DNA of 64,000 nucleotides from UBA10649 sp963793105. Lineage in GTDB: Bacteria > Actinomycetota > Actinomycetes > S36-B12. The stretch spans positions 310,001-374,000 of the forward strand of contig CAWBZB010000004.1 of assembly GCA_963793105.1 (NCBI GenBank), written 5' to 3'. The translations under genes and the position numbers were made by a program. Each line of letters opens with the position of its first letter. Position 1 is the first letter of the stretch. The notes beneath the pieces are model-generated. The model was not told where the DNA came from and searched no databases. It worked only from the letters and a program-made list of their open reading frames with translations. Shown here piece after piece: positions 1-6,829 of the stretch.

Positions 1-29
1 ACGGCGCCGGACTGTGCAGTTGGGCTCAT
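1..29 (-). CDS. pyrH: Start of UMP kinase (partial, cut by left edge)
   Basis: Only the first nine codons are inside the window (M-S-P-T-A-Q-S-G-A), read leftwards off the edge. The ATG has a strong GGAGGGG ribosome site four bases upstream. The identity rests on synteny: rpsB-tsf-pyrH-frr is the usual order in actinobacteria and tsf ends 43 bases upstream of this start. UMP kinase phosphorylates UMP to UDP in pyrimidine nucleotide synthesis. Too little protein is visible to confirm the family. Confidence 0.5.
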
Positions 30-72
30 GCTTCCCCTCCGTGTCGTCCGACGCCGCTCAGTATTCCGAGAT

Positions 73-891
73 CTAGGCCTGTCCGGGCTCGAACCGGGCG
101 AACCCGGTCACGGTCGTGCCGGAATCGGCCAGCACCTGGGCGACCGTCTTCTTGTTGTCGACGACGCTCGGCTGCTCGAGCAGGACCGTGTCCTTGAAGA
201 ACGCGTTCACGCGACCTTCGATGATCTTGGGCATGGCCGCTTCCGGCTTGCCCTCCTCCTTCGCGGTGGCCTCGGCGATGTGCCGCTCGTTCTCGACGAC
301 GTCGGCCGGGACATCCTCACGCGACAGGTACTGCGGTCGCATGGCCGCGACCTGCATGGCGGCGCCGCGGGCAGCAGCCTCGTCACCGGTGTACGCGATC
401 ATCACGCCGACCTGCGGAGGCAGGTCAGAGGCCCGATGGTGCAGGTAGGTCGCGACGGGGGCGTCGAGAACGGCCACGCGGCCAAGCTCGATCTTCTCCC
501 CGATCACACCGGCCATCTCACCGATCGCGCCTTCAACCGTGCGCCCGTCCGCCAGCGACGCGGCGAGCAGGGACTCGCGGTCACCGACCTGCCCGGAGGC
601 GGCCGCGGCAGCGACCGCGCCGGCGAGGGCCAGGAAGTCGGCGTTCTTCGCCACGAAGTCGGTCTCGCAGAGCAGCTCGATCAGGGCGTTCGCGTCGGCG
701 GCCACGAGGCCGTTGGACGCCTCGCGCTCCGCTCCGCGCTTGGCGGCCTTGGCGGCCCCCGAGATGCGGAGCAGTTCGACGGCCTTGTCGAAGTCGCCTT
801 CGGTCTCCTCGAGGGCCTTCTTGCACTCCATCATCCCCGCGGAGGTGAGATCGCGGAGCTTCTTGACATCAGCGGCAGCGATGGTCGCCAT
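73..891 (-). CDS. tsf: Translation elongation factor Ts
   Basis: The 272-residue protein is the nucleotide exchange factor that releases GDP from EF-Tu during translation. The N-terminal UBA-like domain (about residues 1-55) carries the family signature T-S-A-G-M-M-E-C-K-K-A-L, and the second signature C-E-T-D-F-V-A-K-N-A-D-F lies near residue 80. Length is normal for the actinobacterial form. The ATG start has GGAGG about 12 bases upstream. It follows rpsB on the same strand, with a strong hairpin in the 107-base gap, and precedes the start of pyrH. No anomaly seen. Confidence 0.97.
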   Translation of the reverse strand: MATIAAADVKKLRDLTSAGMMECKKALEETEGDFDKAVELLRISGAAKAAKRGAEREASNGLVAADANALIELLCETDFVAKNADFLALAGAVAAAAASGQVGDRESLLAASLADGRTVEGAIGEMAGVIGEKIELGRVAVLDAPVATYLHHRASDLPPQVGVMIAYTGDEAAARGAAMQVAAMRPQYLSREDVPADVVENERHIAEATAKEEGKPEAAMPKIIEGRVNAFFKDTVLLEQPSVVDNKKTVAQVLADSGTTVTGFARFEPGQA

Positions 892-958
892 GGTGAATCG
901 GGTCCTCCAAGCTAGATTTTCGGATCATGCGGGTTCTACAGACGTGGGGCAGGCCGGG

Positions 959-987
959 CGTCCGGGAGCCCCTCGGGCTCCCGGACG
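959..987 (-). terminator. 13-bp hairpin between rpsB and tsf
   Basis: Perfect inverted repeat: arms 959-971 and 975-987 with a 3-base loop. It lies just after the rpsB stop and before tsf on the minus strand. There is no T tract after it, so it may be an attenuating or processing hairpin that lowers tsf relative to rpsB rather than a full terminator. Confidence 0.6.
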
Positions 988-998
988 TCAATGCCTGA

Positions 999-1916
999 CT
1001 ATTCGGCGGGAGCGGCCGGCTCGTCGGCGGCCACAGCCTCAACCGGAGCCTCAGCAACCACGACCACGACCTCCGCCGGAGCCTCAGCAACCACGGCCAC
1101 GACCTCGGCCGGAGCCTCAGCGCCAACCACGACCTCGGCCGGAGCCTCGGTGCCGGCCAGCAGCTCGCGCTCCCACTCCGCCAGCGGCTCCTCGGCCTCG
1201 GCCCCAGCGCCGCTCGCCGCGCCTCCGGCTCGCGCCATGAGGCCGTCGGCCACCGCGTCGGCGATGACTCGGGTGAGCAGGGCGACGGACCGGATGGCGT
1301 CGTCATTGCCGGGGATGGGGAAGTCGACCTCGTCCGGATCGCAGTTGGTGTCGAGCACCGCGATGACCGGGATGCCCAGCTTGCGGGCTTCGCCGACGGC
1401 GATGTGCTCCTTCTTGGTGTCGACGATCCACACGGCGCTCGGGATCTTGGTCATCTCGCGGATGCCGCCAAGGGTCTTGCTGAGCTTGTCCTTCTCGCGA
1501 CGAAGGACCAGCAGCTCCTTCTTCGTGAGTCCGGAGCCGGCCACGTCGTCGTAGTCGATCTCCTCGAGCTCCTTCAGACGCTGGATCCTCTTGTGCACGG
1601 TCTGGAAGTTGGTGAGCATGCCACCGAGCCAGCGCTGGTTGACGTAGGGCATACCGACACGGGTCGCCTGCTCGGCGATCGCCTCCTGGCCCTGCTTCTT
1701 GGTGCCGATGAACATGACCGAGCCGCCGTGGGCGACGGTCTCCTTCACGAACTCGTACGCACGGTCGATGAACGACAGTGACTGCTGCAGATCGATGATG
1801 TAGATGCCATTGCGCTCGGTGAAGATGAATCGCTTCATCTTCGGGTTCCAGCGACGGGTCTGGTGCCCGAAGTGGACGCCGCTCTCGAGCAGTTGACGCA
1901 TGGTCACGACGGCCAT
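999..1916 (-). CDS. rpsB: 30S ribosomal protein S2 with acidic Ala/Val tail
   Basis: The 305-residue small-subunit protein starts at M-A-V-V-T-M-R-Q-L-L-E-S-G-V-H-F-G-H-Q-T, the conserved S2 N-terminus. The frame is open further upstream, but the ATG at 1916 has GGAG eight bases before it and begins the homology, so I start there. Residues 1 to about 240 are ordinary S2 (for example G-T-K-K-Q-G-Q-E-A and W-L-G-G-M-L-T-N-F). The last 55 or so residues are a low-complexity acidic tail built from repeats of E-A-P-A-E-V-V. First gene of rpsB-tsf-pyrH; its promoter must lie in the 314-base gap shared with the divergent M23 gene. Confidence 0.97.
   Translation of the reverse strand: MAVVTMRQLLESGVHFGHQTRRWNPKMKRFIFTERNGIYIIDLQQSLSFIDRAYEFVKETVAHGGSVMFIGTKKQGQEAIAEQATRVGMPYVNQRWLGGMLTNFQTVHKRIQRLKELEEIDYDDVAGSGLTKKELLVLRREKDKLSKTLGGIREMTKIPSAVWIVDTKKEHIAVGEARKLGIPVIAVLDTNCDPDEVDFPIPGNDDAIRSVALLTRVIADAVADGLMARAGGAASGAGAEAEEPLAEWERELLAGTEAPAEVVVGAEAPAEVVAVVAEAPAEVVVVVAEAPVEAVAADEPAAPAE
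1033..1155 (-). repeat. Imperfect tandem repeats coding the S2 tail
   Basis: About three to four imperfect copies of a unit of roughly 36 bases (each containing gccggagcctcag on the plus strand) encode the E-A-P-A-E-V-V repeats at the C-terminus of S2. These look like in-frame expansions. Confidence 0.6.
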
Positions 1917-2230
1917 GAGTGCACTCCTATTCGCGCCGGCCCCATGGGGGCCGACGCCGGTCGGTTGTCGGCGCCGGACGGTTGACCGGCACCCCTGACG
2001 ACCCCCGATGCCGGTACCCACCGTGATGGGACCGAACGGCATACGGCCGCGCGCGGGGCGCGGGTTGGGTCGTGCGAAATCCCGGATCCAGATCGAGACC
2101 TGTCTCCGAGTGCCCTCATCCTACGGCCTACGAGGGGATGCTCCCTCCACAGGAGGGTCGCGGGCGGTCACGCCTCCCCCTCAACCGATTCCGAGGTGCC
2201 CCCGCGTTCGGGCGCGTCAAGGCTGAGGCC
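1917..2230. promoter_or_regulatory. Divergent intergenic region, rpsB / M23 peptidase
   Basis: A 314-base gap without a gene, holding the start signals of two divergent genes. On the minus strand TAGGAT (2123-2118) could be a -10 for rpsB, giving a leader of nearly 200 bases. That leader contains a short inverted repeat (gccgac/gtcggc) near 1950-1975. A small hairpin (ccctcc-aca-ggaggg, 2143-2157) lies on the M23 side. No -35 box is convincing. Confidence 0.35.
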
Positions 2231-3385
2231 ATGTCCGGCAGCGCCTTCCTCCTCGTCATGATGCTGAGCGCTGCCGCGCCGCACGGGCTCCCCCCGACCG
2301 GCGTATGGCCGGTCGATCCCCCGGTCGTGGTGTCCGAATTCCGGCCGGCTCGACCGGATTGGACGGCCGGTCACCGCGGGGTGGACCTGAGCGCGCGGAC
2401 GGGCACCCCGGTCCGATCCCTCGCCGGCGGTCGGGTCGCCTATGTGGGGACCGTCGCGGGGAAGCCCGTCGTGACAGTGGCGCTGGCCGGCCCGGGAGCC
2501 CTTCGGGCGACCTACGAACCGGTGGTGGCCCGGCTCGCCACCGGTGCCCGCGTGAACGCCGGCGAGGTCATCGGCATCGTGGCCGCCCGGGGCGGGCACT
2601 GCGGGGGCGACGCCGGCTGCGTCCATGTGGGCCTGCGGTCGGCCGACGGGTACCTCGATCCGCTGCGCCTGATCACCCGGCGCCCGGCAGTGCTCAAGCC
2701 CCTGCGCTCACTCGGAGCGGGCCCGAGGGTGAGCCAGGGCGAAGGTGGCGCGGAGCCTCTCCACCGAGACGTGGGTGTATCTCTGAGTGGTCGCCAGGCT
2801 GGCGTGGCCGAGCAGTTCCTGAACGGTCCGCAGATCGGCTCCGCCCTCCAGAACGTGCGTAGCTGCCGTGTGCCGCAGTCCGTGGGGAGCCAGGTCCGGG
2901 ACTCCGGCCTGCACGGCCAGTCGGTGCACCACAGCACGCACGGCCCGCGGGTCGATTCGGGCACCGCGAAGGCCGAGGAACAGCGCAGGGCCGGACGAGG
3001 GCCCCGCGAGCTGCGGACGGGACTCCAGCCACTGGTCCAGCGCCCGGGCGGCCGGGTGGCCGAAGGGAACGACCCGCTCCTTGTCGCCCTTCCCGCGCAC
3101 CCGGGCGGTGCAGCGCTCGCGATCGACGGCGTCAAGATCCATGGCGCACAGTTCCGACACCCGAATACCCGTGGCGTACAGGAGCTCGATCATGGCCCGG
3201 TCCCGCCGGGCACCTGGGGAGCCATCGTCCGCCGCCACCTCGGCGAGATCCATGAGCACACCCGCCTCGTCGGCGCTGAGCACCGTCGGCAGGGGCCGGG
3301 ACACCTGGGGGCTGGCCAGTCGGTCGCCCGGGTCGTGTGGTGTGAGGCCGCGCCGCGTGCACCACGCGGTGAACGACCGGGCTGA
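2231..3385 (+). CDS. Secreted M23 (LytM-type) peptidase, with read-through antisense to xerC
   Basis: The ATG at 2231 begins a signal peptide (short N-region, then L-L-V-M-M-L-S-A-A-A). The M23 metallopeptidase core follows: H-R-G-V-D-L holds the first zinc ligands, and C-V-H-V-G-L-R is the actinobacterial variant of the H-x-H motif with Cys at its first position. Family members cleave or remodel peptidoglycan peptides outside the membrane. The domain ends at about residue 155 (Y-L-D-P-L-R-L), where homologues normally stop. Here the frame stays open to 3385 and runs opposite xerC for nearly 680 bases, adding some 225 residues of non-family sequence. A lost stop codon or a sequence error is the likely reason; the functional protein probably ends near 2705. 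Confidence 0.65.
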   Translation: MSGSAFLLVMMLSAAAPHGLPPTGVWPVDPPVVVSEFRPARPDWTAGHRGVDLSARTGTPVRSLAGGRVAYVGTVAGKPVVTVALAGPGALRATYEPVVARLATGARVNAGEVIGIVAARGGHCGGDAGCVHVGLRSADGYLDPLRLITRRPAVLKPLRSLGAGPRVSQGEGGAEPLHRDVGVSLSGRQAGVAEQFLNGPQIGSALQNVRSCRVPQSVGSQVRDSGLHGQSVHHSTHGPRVDSGTAKAEEQRRAGRGPRELRTGLQPLVQRPGGRVAEGNDPLLVALPAHPGGAALAIDGVKIHGAQFRHPNTRGVQELDHGPVPPGTWGAIVRRHLGEIHEHTRLVGAEHRRQGPGHLGAGQSVARVVWCEAAPRAPRGERPG

Positions 3386-3733
3386 TGCGGCCCTCCTGGC
3401 GATGGTCGACCTCGCTCGGCCGTGGCCCGCCATCAGGGCCAGCCACCCCCGGAGATGCACCAGGGTGATCTCGGAGACGTCCCGAGCGCCCCGCATCGAG
3501 CAGAAGTCGAGCAGGTCGCCGACGTCTCCTCTGTAGGCCCGGACCGTGTGCGCGCTGCAGCCTCGCTCGTCCCGAACATGCGTCACGAACCCGTCGAGGG
3601 CTTGCTGCATCGCCGCGGGCCGGTCGTCAGCACGCTGCGGCTGCGGGTCCGAGGTCACCGCACCATGGTCGCAACCCGATCGCGCAGGGGCTGGCAGGCG
3701 CGCGGTGGGCGCGTGGGATCGCCGCCACTTCAC
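2708..3733 (-). CDS. xerC: Tyrosine recombinase XerC
   Basis: Site-specific recombinase that resolves chromosome dimers at dif with XerD. The N-terminal SAM-like core-binding domain spans about residues 43-130 and the catalytic domain 150-335. All catalytic residues are present: R191 (A-T-G-I-R), K215 (R-G-K-G-D-K), H284-x-x-R287 (H-G-L-R), H310 (L-L-G-H) and Y319 (Q-R-Y-T-H). The GTG start overlaps the dprA stop as GTGA, implying translational coupling; a second GTG at 3658 would give a more typical 316 residues. Its 3' end lies opposite the open frame of the convergent M23 gene. xerC next to dprA and rpsB is usual in actinobacteria, so this is housekeeping, not a phage integrase. Confidence 0.93.
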   Translation of the reverse strand: MKWRRSHAPTARLPAPARSGCDHGAVTSDPQPQRADDRPAAMQQALDGFVTHVRDERGCSAHTVRAYRGDVGDLLDFCSMRGARDVSEITLVHLRGWLALMAGHGRARSTIARRAASARSFTAWCTRRGLTPHDPGDRLASPQVSRPLPTVLSADEAGVLMDLAEVAADDGSPGARRDRAMIELLYATGIRVSELCAMDLDAVDRERCTARVRGKGDKERVVPFGHPAARALDQWLESRPQLAGPSSGPALFLGLRGARIDPRAVRAVVHRLAVQAGVPDLAPHGLRHTAATHVLEGGADLRTVQELLGHASLATTQRYTHVSVERLRATFALAHPRARSE

Positions 3734-4845
3734 CGTCTGCGCGAGCGGCGCCAGCCTCCCGCGTCCTCGTGGACCAGTCCGCGTGCCGTCAGGAGGCCAA
3801 GGCCGGCGAGCACATCGGCTCCCGCGAGTGCGGCATCTCGAATCAGGGCGTCGGCCGCGACCACTCCGCGCGAGGGCATGGCGTCGAGAATCGCGCGCTC
3901 ACGGGCCGGGAGTCCGTCCTGCTCGGTCACCGTTGGGGACTCCTGCGGCACCCGTCGGCCTGATCGCGTCCGTCCGAGGTCGAGCAGCTCCAGGAGATCA
4001 CCGGCATCAGAGACAAGCAGGGCCTCGCCATCCCGGATCAGGCGATGGCAGCCGGCAGACGCTGCCGAGGTCACCGGACCGGGCACGGCCAGGACCGGCC
4101 TGTTCAGCGCGTTGGCCACCCGGGCTGTTGAGGTCGTACCGGACCGGACGGCCGCCTCGACGACCAGCGTGGCCCGCGACAAGCCGGCAATAAGCCGGTT
4201 CCGGGTGAGGAAGCGTTGACGGCGCACCGGCTGGCCGGGAGGCGTCTCGCTCACGACGAGCCCCTCGTCGGCAATGGTCGACAGCAGGCCGGCATGGGCC
4301 TGCGGGTAGGGAACATCGACTCCGCCGGCGACGACCGCGATCGTGGTCCCCCCGCCCGCGAGGGCCCCGCGGTGGGCCGCCGCGTCGATGCCGAACGCGG
4401 CCCCGGACACCACGCACCACTGCTCCGAGGCCAGCTCGGCGGCCCAGTGCCGCGCGACCTCCTCCCCGTACGGGGTGCAGGCCCGCGCCCCGACGACCGC
4501 TACCGACCGCAGGGCAAGCAGGCGCAGGTCTGCGGCCCCGCACACCCAGAGGGCGAACGGGCTCTGCTCCCCCAGCGCGTCGAGCTGGGTGGGCCACTCG
4601 TGATCCAGACGCGTCACGATCCGAGAGCCCGACCGTGACGCCCGCTCCTCGGCCATCGCGGGGCCCGCCGAGCTCAGTCGGGCCAGCAGGCCCTCACCGT
4701 GCCGAAGTCCCGTCGTCCCGCGAGAGATGCGATCCAGCAGCCCGGCGGGACCGAGGCTGGTCAGCAGGCCCCCGATCGACGGGTCCCCCGGTTCCACGCA
4801 GTGGGCCAGCGCGATCCATGCGTTCCTCTCCGTCAGATCGCCCAC
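3730..4845 (-). CDS. dprA: DNA-processing protein DprA
   Basis: A 371-residue member of the DprA/Smf family, which loads RecA onto incoming single-stranded DNA in transformation. The Rossmann-like core is clear: S-V-A-V-V-G-A-R-A-C-T-P-Y-G, S-G-A-A-F-G-I-D-A-A-A-H, V-A-G-G-V-D-V-P-Y-P, F-L-T-R-N-R-L-I-A-G-L and V-E-A-A-V-R-S-G-T-T. The C-terminal 60 residues look like the winged-helix DML1 domain. I use the GTG at 4845 (GGGGGGCGAG upstream, 13-base overlap with comM) rather than the longer open frame to 4932, which would overlap comM by 100 bases. Sits in comM-dprA-xerC. Confidence 0.93.
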   Translation of the reverse strand: MGDLTERNAWIALAHCVEPGDPSIGGLLTSLGPAGLLDRISRGTTGLRHGEGLLARLSSAGPAMAEERASRSGSRIVTRLDHEWPTQLDALGEQSPFALWVCGAADLRLLALRSVAVVGARACTPYGEEVARHWAAELASEQWCVVSGAAFGIDAAAHRGALAGGGTTIAVVAGGVDVPYPQAHAGLLSTIADEGLVVSETPPGQPVRRQRFLTRNRLIAGLSRATLVVEAAVRSGTTSTARVANALNRPVLAVPGPVTSAASAGCHRLIRDGEALLVSDAGDLLELLDLGRTRSGRRVPQESPTVTEQDGLPARERAILDAMPSRGVVAADALIRDAALAGADVLAGLGLLTARGLVHEDAGGWRRSRRR

Positions 4846-6371
4846 GCCGTACTCGCCCCCCGCAGGCTGATCGCCGTCGCCACGTCGTCCCGGCCAGGTC
4901 GCTCCCGGCCAGCGAGGTCCGCCAAGGACCACGCCATCCTCAGGACGCGATCGGGTCCGCGCAGGTTCGCCGCCCGGCGGTCCAGCTCACGAAGCAGCTC
5001 CCCGCCGTCCGCGTCCGGCCACCACCTGCGGCGCAGCTCCCCTGCCGGAATGGCCGCGTTGATGTCCCAGGGCGATTCGCTCCATCGTCGCGAACTGCGC
5101 TCACGTGCCGCCAGGACCCGATCACGGACGGCGGCGGACTGCTCCGCGCCCTCGGTCACGGCGAGGTCGGCATCGCAGGGCCGTGACAGGGTCAGCCGGA
5201 TGTCGATTCGATCCATGAAGGGCCCAGACAGCCTCGCCGCGTACCGGCGAATCGCCGCCGGCGCGCACGAGCATTCGGACCCCGAGCCGATCCGACGTCC
5301 GCAGGGACAGGGGTTTGCCGCCACCACCAACTGGAAGCGGGCCGGAAGCCGGCCGCTCCAGCCGCTGCGGCCCAGCGAGATCCAGCCCGATTCCAACGGC
5401 TGGCGCAGTCCCTCAAGTGCGGGCCTTGCGAACTCCGGCGCTTCGTCCAGGAAGAGCACCCCGCGATGCGCGAGGGTCGCGGCGCCTGGGGCGACCCTCG
5501 AACCATGCACGGCGCCGAGCAGGGCTGACGCGGACGACGAGTGGTGCGGAGCCCGCATGGGCGGCTGGCGATAGTCGTGCACGCCCCGCTCGACCGAGGT
5601 GACCCCGTAGATGGCTGCCACCTCCAGGGCGGCGTCGTCGTCGAGATCGGGCAGGAGACCCGGAAGCCGCTCCGCCAGGAGGGTCTTGCCCACCCCCGGC
5701 GCCCCGACCAGCGCGAGATGGTGGCCTCCCGCTGCCGCCACCTCGAGCGCACGGCGTCCGTGCGCGTGGCCGCGCACGTCACGCAGGTCCCGGCGCTCCA
5801 AGGGACCCGCCGCGCCCCCGGCGCGGAACCGGTGCGGGTCGCCCTCCTGCTCGGGTGCCTTTCCCGTGAGGACCGCCACCACCTGCGCGAGGTGATCAGC
5901 GACCAGCACCCTGATTCCGGGCATCGGCGGCATGCCGTCGGCCGTCGCACTGGGGACGATGACCCGCGCCACCCCCGCCGCCCGCGCAGCGAGAGCCCCG
6001 GCCAGGGCGCCGCGCGTCGGACGGATCTGGCCATCGAGGCCCAGTTCGCCCATGAAGGTGATGTCGGACAGGTCGGCGTCATCCAGCTGCTCGCTGGCCG
6101 CCAGCACACCGATCGCGATCGGTAGATCAAGGCCAGCGCCCTGCTTGCGCACCTCCGCCGGCGACAGGCTCACGGTGATGCGCCGGTTCGGCCACGTGCA
6201 TCCGATGCTGTCGATGGCGCAGCGGGCTCGCCATCGAGCCTCGGTGACGGAGGTGTCCGGGAGGCCCACGACTCCGACGCTCGGCAGGCCGTCCGAGATA
6301 TCCACCTCGACCCGGATCATGGCTCCTGCCACCCCCGTGAGGACGACCCCATGGACCTGCGCAAGCGCCAC
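4833..6371 (-). CDS. comM: ComM/YifB-type Mg-chelatase-like AAA+ ATPase
   Basis: A 512-residue protein of the YifB family. ComM is a hexameric helicase that promotes branch migration during natural transformation; the role here is inferred. The N-terminal ChlI-like domain (residues 1-170) starts M-A-L-A-Q-V-H-G-V-V-L-T-G and includes the P-S-V-G-V-V-G-L-P-D signature. The AAA+ domain has Walker A G-A-P-G-V-G-K-T and Walker B G-V-L-F-L-D-E-A. The C-terminal Mg-chelatase domain carries A-A-N-P-C-P-C-G. GTG start, two bases after the yraN stop. It lies with dprA, another transformation protein. Confidence 0.93.
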   Translation of the reverse strand: MALAQVHGVVLTGVAGAMIRVEVDISDGLPSVGVVGLPDTSVTEARWRARCAIDSIGCTWPNRRITVSLSPAEVRKQGAGLDLPIAIGVLAASEQLDDADLSDITFMGELGLDGQIRPTRGALAGALAARAAGVARVIVPSATADGMPPMPGIRVLVADHLAQVVAVLTGKAPEQEGDPHRFRAGGAAGPLERRDLRDVRGHAHGRRALEVAAAGGHHLALVGAPGVGKTLLAERLPGLLPDLDDDAALEVAAIYGVTSVERGVHDYRQPPMRAPHHSSSASALLGAVHGSRVAPGAATLAHRGVLFLDEAPEFARPALEGLRQPLESGWISLGRSGWSGRLPARFQLVVAANPCPCGRRIGSGSECSCAPAAIRRYAARLSGPFMDRIDIRLTLSRPCDADLAVTEGAEQSAAVRDRVLAARERSSRRWSESPWDINAAIPAGELRRRWWPDADGGELLRELDRRAANLRGPDRVLRMAWSLADLAGRERPGRDDVATAISLRGASTAWAI

Positions 6372-6373
6372 GG

Positions 6374-6730
6374 CTAGTGCACCCCGCGCAGATGCTGAAC
6401 CACGGGTCGGCCCACCGGCGGCTGGATGATCCCGATGACGTCGAATCGGATCTCCGGGATGTGGACCTGCTGCTCGTCCAGCCAGAGCAGCGCCAGCTCA
6501 CGCAACCGCCGCAGCTTGCGCGGCCCCACCGCCTCCACCGGTGACCCGTAGGCGGCACTGCGTCGGGTCTTCACCTCGCAGATGACCAGGGCGCCGCCGT
6601 CGCGAGCGATGATGTCCAGCTCACCGGCCGGACGACGCCAGTTCCGCGCGACGATCGTCAGACCCTGCTGGCGCAGGAACTCGACAGCGAGATCCTCGCC
6701 GTACCTGCCCAATGCGTCCTTGGCCCGCAT
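6374..6730 (-). CDS. yraN: YraN/UPF0102 family nuclease-fold protein
   Basis: A 118-residue member of UPF0102, related to Holliday-junction-resolvase-like nucleases. The family pattern is intact: L-G-R-Y-G-E-D-L-A at the N-terminus, G-E-L-D-I-I-A-R-D-G and V-I-C-E-V-K-T-R, giving the E-D-ExK arrangement of the PD-(D/E)xK fold. ATG start. It heads the yraN-comM-dprA-xerC run, a conserved cluster. The biochemical activity of the family is not firmly established. Confidence 0.93.
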   Translation of the reverse strand: MRAKDALGRYGEDLAVEFLRQQGLTIVARNWRRPAGELDIIARDGGALVICEVKTRRSAAYGSPVEAVGPRKLRRLRELALLWLDEQQVHIPEIRFDVIGIIQPPVGRPVVQHLRGVH

Positions 6731-6829
6731 GCGCTCACCCCCAGGGAGGACCCTCCCGTCACACCGGCGAGGCTGGGCGCGGGATCAACCGACCTGTGGA
6801 CCGATGCCGGGCCCGCCGCTGCCTGTGCA

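Noticed and set aside
1033..1160. Possible CRISPR-like repeats at the end of rpsB
   Set aside because: The repeats are in frame with S2, imperfect and without spacers; they encode a low-complexity tail.
2708..3733. Tyrosine recombinase as sign of an integrated element
   Set aside because: It sits in the conserved comM-dprA-xerC order and has no flanking att-like repeats or phage genes.
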